From NCBI GenBank assembly GCA_964520785.1, contig CAZFQG010000096.1:1-22986 (forward strand): a stretch of DNA of 22,986 bases, read 5' to 3'. Under the pieces are notes generated by a model. The model made no database searches. It worked only from the letters and a program-made list of their open reading frames with translations, and was not told the origin of the DNA. The stretch comes from CAZFQG01 sp964520785 (lineage in GTDB: Bacteria; Planctomycetota; Planctomycetia; Pirellulales; Thermoguttaceae). Within the stretch, counting starts at the first letter, position 1, and each line of letters begins with the position of its first letter. The position numbers and the translations under genes were made by a program. Of this stretch, positions 14,840 to 22,756 are shown piece after piece.

Positions 14840-16210
14840 ATGAGAATCCTGTCTAGTTGTTTGCTGGTCGTCAGTCTTGTTGCCACACCCCCTTTCCTGG
14901 AGGGCTCTAAAGCCTCCGCCGACACCTGGAAAGCGGGCCTCGCTCGCGTCGATATTACGCCGACCGAGAGCATGTGGATGGCCGGATACGCGGGTCGGAA
15001 CAGGCCTTCCGAGGGAACCCTGCATCCCCTATGGGTAAAGGTCGTCGCGCTCGAGGACGCTCAAGGGAATAAGGGCGTCATCGTGACGAGCGATATTCTG
15101 GGTTTCCCGCGAGGGCTCTCGGAGGCGATCTGGGCCGAACTCGAGGAGAAATACGATCTGGAGAAGGCCCAGGTAATGCTGACGGCCTCGCATACGCATA
15201 CCGGACCCGTGCTGAGCGAGGGGCTCTTGGACATCTACCCGGTCGACGATGAGCAGATGAAGCGGATCGACGAGTACACCCAGGAGTTGAAGGGGAAGAT
15301 CGTGGCCGTGGTGGGCGAGGCCCTGGCGGACATGCGGCCGGTGGTTCTTTCGGCCTCGGAAGGGTCGACCGACTTCGCCGCGAACCGCCGGAACAACAGC
15401 GAGGCTTCGGTGGTTCAACTGCGAGCCGAAGGGAAGGCGACCGTCGGCCCTTCGGACCACGCGGTCCCCGTCTTGGCCGTCAAGTCACCCGACGGCGGGC
15501 TTCTCGCCGTCGTCTTCGGCTACGCCTGCCATTGCACCACTCTGAGCGATTACGATTGGTCGGGCGACCACGCGGGCTTTGCGCAGATCGAACTGGAAAA
15601 GGCGATTCCAGGCTGCCAGGCGATGTTCTGGGCGGGCTGCGGGGCTGACCAGAACCCCATTCCGCGGCGGAGCGTCGAGCTGTGCGAGAAGTACGGCAAG
15701 ATGATGTGTTCCGCCGTGCAGGAGGCGCTCGGCAAGGACATGCGGCCGGTCGAACCCAAGCTGCAAACGCGGTTCGAATTCATCGATATCCCGTTCGGAA
15801 ACGAAGTCTCGCTCGAGGAGTGGAAGGCTCGCACGAACCAGGGAGGCTGGGTCGCCAGATGGGCCCGGCGGCACGCCGACGCGCTCGAAGCCGGCGAGAC
15901 CTTGGCGACGTCATACTCGTATCCCATCCAGGTCTGGAAACTGGGAGAGAGCCAGCTTTGGGTCGTCCTCGGCGGCGAGGTCGTGGTCGATTACGCTCTC
16001 TCGTTCAAGAAGCTCTTCGGAGAGAACACTTGGGTCGCCGGCTATTCGAACGACTGCATGGCCTACATCCCATCGGATCGGATTCGACGCGAAGGAGGCT
16101 ACGAAGCGGGCGCGTTCAACGTATACGGCCTGCCGACCGACTCCTGGTGCGAGGACATCGAAGAGCGGATCACCAAGACGACGGAAAAACTGATCCAATC
16201 GTTTGAATGA
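14840..16210 (+). CDS. Secreted neutral/alkaline ceramidase-fold protein, copy 2
   Basis: This 456-residue paralogue of the preceding gene shares WKAG...DITP, MWMAGYAGR, the HTHTGP zinc motif (H118, H120), GYACHCTTL (H231) and the C-terminal WVAGYSND...EGGYEAG. The nucleophile region reads GADQNP (268-273), again without the ceramidase Ser. A signal peptide covers about residues 1-27. AAGGAG lies 7 bases before the ATG. Its stop overlaps the start of the LarA-like gene by 4 bases, so the two proteins are probably made together even though one is exported and the other appears cytoplasmic. It has its own promoter, so its expression need not follow that of copy 1. Confidence 0.85.
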   Translation: MRILSSCLLVVSLVATPPFLEGSKASADTWKAGLARVDITPTESMWMAGYAGRNRPSEGTLHPLWVKVVALEDAQGNKGVIVTSDILGFPRGLSEAIWAELEEKYDLEKAQVMLTASHTHTGPVLSEGLLDIYPVDDEQMKRIDEYTQELKGKIVAVVGEALADMRPVVLSASEGSTDFAANRRNNSEASVVQLRAEGKATVGPSDHAVPVLAVKSPDGGLLAVVFGYACHCTTLSDYDWSGDHAGFAQIELEKAIPGCQAMFWAGCGADQNPIPRRSVELCEKYGKMMCSAVQEALGKDMRPVEPKLQTRFEFIDIPFGNEVSLEEWKARTNQGGWVARWARRHADALEAGETLATSYSYPIQVWKLGESQLWVVLGGEVVVDYALSFKKLFGENTWVAGYSNDCMAYIPSDRIRREGGYEAGAFNVYGLPTDSWCEDIEERITKTTEKLIQSFE

Positions 16211-17508
16211 GCGACCACGGACGGAATAGCGAGACGTCCTTTCCCGAGACGTTCCTCGTCCGCCGCAAGGTCCACGCGCCGCGCGTCGCCGACATCCGCC
16301 GAGAGGTCGACGCGCGGCTGCGTTCGCTTTCGCTTCACGAGCGCGTTTTGCCGGGGCAGACGGCGGCGATCACCGCCGGCAGCCGGGGAATCGCGAATCT
16401 GGCCGAAATCCTCTCGGCGATCGCCGCCCATCTGAAATCCCTGGGCGCCGTCCCCTTCGTCGTTCCGGCGATGGGGAGCCACGGGGGCGCAACGGCCGAG
16501 GGCCAGCGGCGACTGCTGGAGTCGTACGGCGTTACCGAGTCGGCGATTGGATGTCCGATCCGGTCCTCGATGGAGACGGTCGTCGTGGGTCGAACCCGAT
16601 TCGGCCTGCCGCTCCATTTCGACCGTCTGGCGCATGAGGCGGACCACGTCGTCGTGTGCAACCGCGTCAAACCCCACACGGCCCTGTCCGGCGAGATTCA
16701 AAGCGGGCTGCTCAAGATGCTTCTGATCGGCCTGGGAAAGTGCGCCGGGGCCGAATGGTACCACCGCGCGTTCATCGACCACGGATTCGACGAGCTCGTC
16801 GCCGAGGCGATTCCCCGGGTGTTCGCCTCCGGCAAGATTCTCGCCGGCGTCGGCATCGTCGAGAACGCGTGCGACGAAACGGCTCGGATCGAGGCGGTCC
16901 CGCCGGAAGAGATGATCGACCGCGAGAAGCGGCTCTTGAAGCTGGCCGTCCAGTGGATGCCCCGGCTCCCCTTTGACGACGCCCATTTGCTGCTCGTCGA
17001 CAAAATCGGGAAGGAAATCAGCGGCAGCGGGATGGATACCAACGTCATCGGCCGCAAGTTCAACGACCACGCGGCGGTGAAAGGGGAATCGCCGCGGATT
17101 CGCCGCATCGCCGTCCGCGGGCTCAGCCCCCACGCCATGGGCAACGCCATCGGCATCGGCATGGCCGAATTCTGCCGCGCGCGGATTCTGCGCGGAATGG
17201 ACGTTCATTCCACGCGGCTCAACTCGGTCGTCTCCAGCCACGTGACCGCCGGAATGCTCCCCCTCGACTACGAAACGGACCGCGAAATCCTCGCCGTCGC
17301 GCTTTCCACCATCGGCCTCACCCCGCCACAAGAGGCCCGCGTGATGTGGATTGAAGACACGGCCCATCCACTGGTCTGCGAGTGTTCCACGGCGTACCTG
17401 GCGGAAACGGCCGGACGCGAAGAGCTGGAAATACTCCGCGGACCGCGGCCGCTGCCGTGGGATGCGGAAGGAAATTTGCCGGACGAGTACTGGTGCCGCT
17501 TGCCGTGA
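16207..17508 (+). CDS. LarA-type nickel-pincer isomerase homologue (DUF2088 / Lar_N family)
   Basis: This 433-residue protein belongs to the lactate racemase LarA superfamily, whose members racemise or epimerise alpha-hydroxyacids with a nickel-pincer cofactor. The four key LarA positions (His108, His174, Lys184, His200 in L. plantarum) have counterparts at similar spacing: H92 (MGSHGG), H157 (VKPHT), K170 (SGLLKML) and H186 (EWYHR). Gaps are 65, 13 and 16 residues against 66, 10 and 16 in LarA. No signal peptide is seen, so it is probably cytoplasmic. The cofactor genes larB, larC and larE are not in this window. The start overlaps the preceding stop (ATGA), giving translational coupling. 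The substrate is unknown; lactate is not assumed. Confidence 0.82.
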   Translation: MSDHGRNSETSFPETFLVRRKVHAPRVADIRREVDARLRSLSLHERVLPGQTAAITAGSRGIANLAEILSAIAAHLKSLGAVPFVVPAMGSHGGATAEGQRRLLESYGVTESAIGCPIRSSMETVVVGRTRFGLPLHFDRLAHEADHVVVCNRVKPHTALSGEIQSGLLKMLLIGLGKCAGAEWYHRAFIDHGFDELVAEAIPRVFASGKILAGVGIVENACDETARIEAVPPEEMIDREKRLLKLAVQWMPRLPFDDAHLLLVDKIGKEISGSGMDTNVIGRKFNDHAAVKGESPRIRRIAVRGLSPHAMGNAIGIGMAEFCRARILRGMDVHSTRLNSVVSSHVTAGMLPLDYETDREILAVALSTIGLTPPQEARVMWIEDTAHPLVCECSTAYLAETAGREELEILRGPRPLPWDAEGNLPDEYWCRLP

Positions 17509-17567
17509 ACGACCGCCGGCAAGCCGTCAGACATTCTCCGGCGGAGGCGCGGTCGCGCGCTATCGTG

Positions 17568-17595
17568 TTGACACTCGAAACCGTTCTTATACAAT
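17568..17595 (+). promoter_or_regulatory. Promoter of the Gfo/Idh/MocA gene
   Basis: TTGACA (17568-17573), a full -35 consensus match, and TACAAT (17590-17595) are 16 bases apart. The predicted start is near 17602, giving a leader of about 75 bases. It makes the oxidoreductase a transcription unit separate from the LarA homologue. Confidence 0.7.
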
Positions 17596-17678
17596 GACGG
17601 TTACGTCACGAAACGGAAAACCGCTTCGTCGGCTTACGAACCCGCCACGAATCCTCTCGCCAATAGAAGGAGTAAGTG

Positions 17679-18968
17679 ATGAAACGAAAACTGACGCGCC
17701 GGCAAGTATTGAAGAACTCCGCTCTCGCCGGAATCGGGATTTGGACGCTTGGCCAAGGAGTCCCCGCGAAAGGGTTTTCTCCGAATGAGAAGCTGAATCT
17801 CGCTTCGATCGGTATCGGCGGACGCGGGAAGGCCAATACCTACGCGATGGGCCGGCTGGAGAACATGGTTGCCTTGTGTGACGTCGACGACGCGCGAGCC
17901 GGGAAGGCATACGAGGATTTCCCCAAGGCGAAGCAGTTCAAGGATTTCCGCGTGCTTCTGGAGGACATGGACGAGCGGATCGACGCCGTCATCATTAGCA
18001 CGCCGGACCACACGCATGTTCATCCGGCCGTCATGGCGATGGAGCGGAACAAACACTGCTACCTCGAGAAGCCGATGGGGCACTCTGTTTGGGAGTGCCG
18101 GCGGATTACGGATTTGGCTCGGGAGAAGGGCCTGGCCACCCAACTCGGTGCACAGCGGCACGCGATGGCGAACATGCACCGCGTCGTCGAGTTGATCAAA
18201 AGCGGCGCCGTCGGCACGGTTAAGGAGTGCCATGCCTGGGTCGGTGGCGACCGGGGCATGCCCCCCTTGGCGACGAAGTTTCCACCGGTTCCCGACACGC
18301 TCGACTGGGATCTGTGGCTCGGCCCCGCCCGGGACCGTCGCTATTCGCCGGAGTACGTTCCCTACCATTGGCGGTTCTGGTGGGACTTCGGCACCGGTGA
18401 GACTGGTAACTGGGGATGCCACGTTCTCGACATCCCCTTCTGGGCGCTCGATCTGAAGAACCCGACGAGGATCGAAGCGACCGGTCCCGAGGTCGATTCC
18501 GAGCGGACGCCCCGGTCGATGCGTGTCCGGTACGAATTCCCGAGCGAAGACGTCGTCCTCCACTGGTATCACTCGAAGGACGGTCCGCCCGTCTTGAAGG
18601 AGAACGGCCTTCCGCATTACGGGACCGGCGTCGTCTTCGTCGGCGAAGAAGGAATGCTGCTTACCGGTTTCGACAAGCACGCGCTATTTCCGAAGGAGAA
18701 GTTCGCCGACTTCGAATACCCCGAGCAGACCATTCCCGATTCTCCCGGTTTCTACCAGGAATGGCTCGACGGCTGCAAGGGGGGCGAAAAGCCGACCTGC
18801 CATTTCGACTACAGTGGTCCCTTGGCCGAGACCGTTTTGCTCGGCAATGTCGCCTACCGCGCCGGCGAAACGCTCGAATGGGACGCCGCCGCCTGCAAGG
18901 TAACGAACACCGCCGCGGCCGACGCGCTGATCCGGCCGGAATATCGCGAAGGGTGGGAACTGAGCTGA
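17679..18968 (+). CDS. Tat-exported Gfo/Idh/MocA-family oxidoreductase
   Basis: This 429-residue NAD(P)-dependent sugar or polyol dehydrogenase-like protein begins with a twin-arginine signal (LTRRQVLK, R7-R8, then a hydrophobic ALAGIGIWTL). The Rossmann motif is GIGGRG near 45-50. The catalytic Lys is K131 in the EKP motif. The second catalytic motif is GNWGCHVLD with H248. Tat export fits a protein that folds with its nucleotide cofactor in the cytoplasm. The ATG at 17679 has AAGGAG 6 bases upstream; a GTG 3 bases earlier is not preferred. Planctomycetes carry many such paralogues, and the substrate cannot be assigned. Confidence 0.92.
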   Translation: MKRKLTRRQVLKNSALAGIGIWTLGQGVPAKGFSPNEKLNLASIGIGGRGKANTYAMGRLENMVALCDVDDARAGKAYEDFPKAKQFKDFRVLLEDMDERIDAVIISTPDHTHVHPAVMAMERNKHCYLEKPMGHSVWECRRITDLAREKGLATQLGAQRHAMANMHRVVELIKSGAVGTVKECHAWVGGDRGMPPLATKFPPVPDTLDWDLWLGPARDRRYSPEYVPYHWRFWWDFGTGETGNWGCHVLDIPFWALDLKNPTRIEATGPEVDSERTPRSMRVRYEFPSEDVVLHWYHSKDGPPVLKENGLPHYGTGVVFVGEEGMLLTGFDKHALFPKEKFADFEYPEQTIPDSPGFYQEWLDGCKGGEKPTCHFDYSGPLAETVLLGNVAYRAGETLEWDAAACKVTNTAAADALIRPEYREGWELS

Positions 18969-19050
18969 TCGAACTCATATATGGCCGATCGCGGTCGTTT
19001 GCTTATAGGCGAATCACGGTCGGCGCATCATCCAATTTCGACCCCGTTCT

Positions 19051-19059
19051 TGATATAAG
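19051..19059 (+). promoter_or_regulatory. Possible extended -10 promoter of the alpha/beta hydrolase gene
   Basis: TG-A-TATAAG (-10 box at 19054-19059) is a near-consensus extended -10 without a clear -35. The predicted start is near 19066, giving a leader of about 118 bases. The rest of the gap 18969-19183 shows no gene. Confidence 0.4.
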
Positions 19060-19183
19060 CTTATCCCGGCGTCCTGATCGTGGCTTTCATTGTGATCGCG
19101 AAGGCGGATGAATCCCACTGGCGTCGGCGAGACGAAAAGAACCTAGAAAAAACACTGGAATTCACGTGCCGGAGTTCGATTTG

Positions 19184-21244
19184 ATGACATTGCCGTCCCG
19201 CTTGTTCAAGACGTACCTCCTTTTTCTGCTCGTTTCCTCGCCCGTCCTTGCCTCCGCCGAGGTCGTCCGTCTGGAAATCACCGAGCGATGCCCGTTCGCC
19301 GGGGGAAAGACCTTCGGTGACGTCGGCGCGTATGAAGTCATCCGGGGGAAACTCCACTACGAGACCGATCCGAACGCTCCGGAAAATGACCGGGTGACGG
19401 ACCTGAAGCTGGCGCCGCGGAACGAGCGGGGGATGGTGGAGAGTACCGGGGACTTCGTGCTCGTCAAGCCGGTGGACCCCGCGAAAGGGAGCGGGCGGCT
19501 CCTCTACGGCGTGAACAACCGAGGGAATCTGCTGGCCCTTTGGACCTTTAACGAAGGGGAGCGGACGAACGACCCGAAAACGGCCGCCCACGCGGGCAAC
19601 GGGTTCTTGATGGAGAGGGGGTATTCCGTCCTGTTCTCGGGATGGAACGGGGATCCGGTGCAGGACGGCAAGCGGTGCCTGATCGATCTGCCCCTCGCCA
19701 TGGAGGACGGCGAACCGATCGTCGCAAAGGCCTGTGCGGAATTCCTCCTCGACGAGCCGGCGCCGTCGGCCGTCTTCTGTGGAAGCCCCTGGAGCACGTC
19801 GCGGTGCTACCCGGTGGCCGATCTTCTCGATTCGGCCGCGACGCTCTTCGTGCAGCGGACTCGCTTGGAGGAACCGCGGTTGATCCCGCGCGAGGCGTGG
19901 GCGTTCGCGCGGGTCGAAGACGGCCAAGTCGTTCCCGATCCCACGCATGTGACGCTGGAGCGGGGATTCAAGCCGGGATGGGTGTATGATCTTGTCTACC
20001 AGGCGAGAGGGCCCCGGGTGACCGGGTTGGGGCTGACCGCGATCCGGGATTGCGTTTCCTTCTTCCGGTTCGCGGAGGTGGACGAAACGGGGACGGCGAA
20101 TCCGCTGGCCGGCGCCGTCAAGCACGCGACGATCTTCGGAATCTCGCAGTCCGGCCGCGTCATCAACCACTTGTTCCATGAAGGATGGAATACCGACGTC
20201 GAAGGGCGGATGCTCTTTAACGGGGCGCTCGTCCACGTCGCCGCCGCGGGACGCGGGAACTTCAATCAGCGGTTCCGGATGACGACCTGGTTCGGAACCC
20301 ATCACAAGGACTACCTGGCCGGGTCCGACGCGTTCCCCTTCCACTGGGCACCTCAAACGGACCCGCGCACCGGTGAATCGGCGGATGCCCTGAGGCTGCT
20401 CCGCGAGCGGGGCCATATTCCCAAAGTCATGAACGTCGTAACGTCGACCGAGTACTGGAACCGCGCCGCCTCGTTGATGCACACGGACGTCGAGGGGACG
20501 CGGGACGTCGTGCCGGATCCCAATGTCCGTATCTACTTCGTCGCCGGGGCCCACCACCTCGGCGCTGGCCCGACCGAAAAGGGAATCTGCCGGTATCCGC
20601 GCAATCCGCTCAACGACCGGCCCTACGTTCTTCGGGCGCTGCTCGTCGCCCTGGAGGAATGGGTGGAAGAAGGGAAGGAACCGCCCAGGAGCCGTCATCC
20701 GCGGATCGACGATGGAACGCTTCTCGGTATCGACGCCTTCCGGACGCAATTCCCGCGATGCGTCACGATTCCCGAGATTCCGGCATCGTACTACCGGCCT
20801 TGCCGACTCGATTTCGGTCCAAGGTGGCGGTCCGAGGGGATCGCCGACATCCTCCCGCCGAAGCGCGGAGCCGAATACAACACGCTCGTGCCGGCCGTCG
20901 ACGACGACGGGAACGAAGTCGCCGGGATCCGCCTGCCGGACGTCGCGGTGCCGGTCGGCACCTACACCGGGTGGAATCTCCGAGCACCGGAATACGGCAG
21001 TCCCGACATGCTCGCCGGGCTGTTCGGATCGTACGTCGAATTCGCGCGGACGAAAAAGGACCGCGCCGCCACGAACGATCCGCGGCCGTCGATACGAGAG
21101 CGGTATCCGACTAAGGAGGCCTATCTGGCGCAAATCCGCCGGGCGGCCGAGGAATTGGCGGCCCAACGGCTGCTGTTGCCGCGGGACGTCGACCGGATCG
21201 TCGCGGAGTCCGCGACGCGGGATTTCTGGAGCTTGACCGAGTGA
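19184..21244 (+). CDS. Secreted alpha/beta hydrolase domain protein (Abhydrolase_10-like)
   Basis: This 686-residue protein has an N-terminal signal peptide (about 1-25, ending LASA). It resembles the large 'alpha/beta hydrolase domain-containing' family: an N-terminal beta-rich half (GDVGAYEVIRGKLHYE...), then a nucleophile-elbow motif GISQSGR with S323, and late acidic and His motifs including GAHHLG. It is probably an exported esterase or similar hydrolase of unknown substrate. The ATG at 19184 has GGAG 9 bases upstream. An alternative GTG at 19166 would add a poor N-terminal extension. The gene converges on the protease gene, with a hairpin at 21400-21421 between them. Confidence 0.85.
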   Translation: MTLPSRLFKTYLLFLLVSSPVLASAEVVRLEITERCPFAGGKTFGDVGAYEVIRGKLHYETDPNAPENDRVTDLKLAPRNERGMVESTGDFVLVKPVDPAKGSGRLLYGVNNRGNLLALWTFNEGERTNDPKTAAHAGNGFLMERGYSVLFSGWNGDPVQDGKRCLIDLPLAMEDGEPIVAKACAEFLLDEPAPSAVFCGSPWSTSRCYPVADLLDSAATLFVQRTRLEEPRLIPREAWAFARVEDGQVVPDPTHVTLERGFKPGWVYDLVYQARGPRVTGLGLTAIRDCVSFFRFAEVDETGTANPLAGAVKHATIFGISQSGRVINHLFHEGWNTDVEGRMLFNGALVHVAAAGRGNFNQRFRMTTWFGTHHKDYLAGSDAFPFHWAPQTDPRTGESADALRLLRERGHIPKVMNVVTSTEYWNRAASLMHTDVEGTRDVVPDPNVRIYFVAGAHHLGAGPTEKGICRYPRNPLNDRPYVLRALLVALEEWVEEGKEPPRSRHPRIDDGTLLGIDAFRTQFPRCVTIPEIPASYYRPCRLDFGPRWRSEGIADILPPKRGAEYNTLVPAVDDDGNEVAGIRLPDVAVPVGTYTGWNLRAPEYGSPDMLAGLFGSYVEFARTKKDRAATNDPRPSIRERYPTKEAYLAQIRRAAEELAAQRLLLPRDVDRIVAESATRDFWSLTE

Positions 21245-21399
21245 GGCGTGCGGTACTCCATTCCAGAAGAAGAGTATCCTGCATGCCTTGCGCACCTTGG
21301 CGATCTTGCGTACGAAGAGGTGGAGGGAGCGAAAACCCGGACGCCACGCGGCCGTTTGCCTTCGCGGGAAGGGGTTTATTGGTTTCGTGTGCGCGTGTG

Positions 21400-21424
21400 C
21401 CGCCGTCTTTCTCCTCGGCGGTTT
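21400..21424 (+). terminator. Hairpin between convergent genes, likely terminator of the hydrolase gene
   Basis: CCGCCG (21400-21405) and CGGCGG (21416-21421) form a perfect 6-bp stem with a 10-base pyrimidine-rich loop, followed by TTT on the + strand. It lies 155 bases after the hydrolase stop and directly against the stop of the opposite gene. The short T-run keeps confidence moderate. Confidence 0.45.
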
Positions 21425-22533
21425 CAACGTTCCGGCTCGCGGCGCCGAAAGCCGGTCAAGTAGAATGTCGCGCTGAGCAACAGCCACGCCGCGCATGGCT
21501 CGGGGACGGCGGCGGCATCTTCCTTCGTCACGTGGTGCCAGACCGCCGGTCCCGTCTGATTCCACCGCCGGCGGACTACGTCGAGATCATCGGTATTCAC
21601 CAGTCCGTCGCCGGTAAGATCGGGGTTCAGATTCGCGCGGCTCTCGGGCACGACGCCCCAGCATTCTCGTAGCAGGTCCAGGTCTTCACCGCTGACCAGT
21701 TGATCCGCGTTCACGTCTCCTTCGATCCAGAAGCCCGTGATCTGGTCGAGATAGGCCGGAACGAAGCTGTCTCCGGAGATGGAACCATCGACGGGATTCG
21801 ATCCATAGTTGTAATAATGAATTCCCGCCAAGGCGAGTTCGCCATTCGATACGACGAAACTCGGTCCACCCGAGTCACCCGTCATCAAATAGGCTTCGTC
21901 CGGTCCTTGACCGGTATCGTTCGTGTCGTACCGAAACTCCATCACATACGTGACGCACCGGTTGTCGAAATTGCGGTTGTCCAGCGAACATGTTCTGAAG
22001 ATGTTATTCTTGCCGACGCGATCCGCCAGACCGTACACGAAAAGCTCCGCGTCGTGATAATCGAAGGCATTCTCCGCACGAATGGGATACCACGCGATGC
22101 CGTCCTCGGGGGCAATCGCTTCGGTCCCGTCCGGAGGCACGACGAGACGTCCGACCTTCAAATCCGAGGGAAAGCCGTTCCACTGCATCGGTACCGAGAA
22201 ATCGTCAATAACATACTCGTGCAAGAATTCGGACGATTTCACGTTGCCTTGATAGAACTTCGCCTTGGTTCCGGGTCTGGGAAACCGATGCGCCGCCGAA
22301 ACGAAGTACGTCGGAGAAATCATGGTAACCCAGCGATTGTCGGACGTGCGGCCGACCCCGGAGAAATCAAGCCCTTCTCCAACGAACGCGGTCTTCGCGT
22401 CGGTAGAGAACCGGTCGTGTCGCACCGGGTCGTAGCCCTGAATGGCCAGGGCGCCAAAACCGATTCCCGGCACCGTCAACGCAAGTAATACCACACCACA
22501 CGGACGCACCCAAACCAGCCTAGAATATTGCAT
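21424..22533 (-). CDS. Secreted trypsin-like serine protease with dockerin repeats and PEP-CTERM anchor
   Basis: This 369-residue protein has a signal peptide (about 1-28). A trypsin-fold domain follows with the full triad: H82 in VSAAH, D124 in PSDLKVGRL and S221 in TGDSGGP. Next are two dockerin-type calcium-binding repeats (GDVNADQLVSGEDLDLL and PDLTGDGLVNTDDLDVV, about 272-325). It ends with a PEP-CTERM tail: VPEP at 343-346, a hydrophobic helix and an Arg-rich end (FRRREPER). PEP-CTERM proteins are processed by exosortase and attached at the cell surface or secreted. The start at 22533 has only a weak AGAGA ribosome binding site, but a strong promoter lies 50 bases upstream. Its target is unknown. 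Confidence 0.9.
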   Translation of the reverse strand: MQYSRLVWVRPCGVVLLALTVPGIGFGALAIQGYDPVRHDRFSTDAKTAFVGEGLDFSGVGRTSDNRWVTMISPTYFVSAAHRFPRPGTKAKFYQGNVKSSEFLHEYVIDDFSVPMQWNGFPSDLKVGRLVVPPDGTEAIAPEDGIAWYPIRAENAFDYHDAELFVYGLADRVGKNNIFRTCSLDNRNFDNRCVTYVMEFRYDTNDTGQGPDEAYLMTGDSGGPSFVVSNGELALAGIHYYNYGSNPVDGSISGDSFVPAYLDQITGFWIEGDVNADQLVSGEDLDLLRECWGVVPESRANLNPDLTGDGLVNTDDLDVVRRRWNQTGPAVWHHVTKEDAAAVPEPCAAWLLLSATFYLTGFRRREPER

Positions 22534-22582
22534 CGTCTCTATTGCACATTCAAAGAAGCGTGAAAAGGTCGAATAGACCGAT

Positions 22583-22612
22583 AATATACTATATGACGGC
22601 GATGGCGGTCAA
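22583..22612 (-). promoter_or_regulatory. Promoter of the PEP-CTERM protease gene
   Basis: On the minus strand, TTGACC (22607-22612) and TATATT (22583-22588) are separated by 18 bases, with 5/6 and 5/6 consensus matches, in an AT-rich patch. The predicted start is near 22576, giving a 43-base leader. The rest of the gap up to the aroE stop (22757) shows no gene and no clear terminator. Confidence 0.65.
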
Positions 22613-22756
22613 GCATATTTACCTCCCTAAATCGGGTGGAAAATCTGCGCCTTCCTGGGGACGTGAAGCTACTCCGTCGAGAGAATAGGCCCCGGCACGG
22701 CAGGGAGATACGAAACATCCCTCCCCAGGCAACGTGAGTCAAAGAAAGAAGAATTC

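Noticed and set aside
16099..17367. 422-codon minus-strand open frame
   Set aside because: It is antisense to the LarA homologue and the end of ceramidase-fold copy 2, and has no motifs of its own.
19061..21565. 834-codon minus-strand open frame
   Set aside because: It is antisense to the alpha/beta hydrolase gene, is rich in Arg/Pro/Gly/His, and shows no domain motif or ribosome binding site. This is typical shadowing in GC-rich coding DNA.
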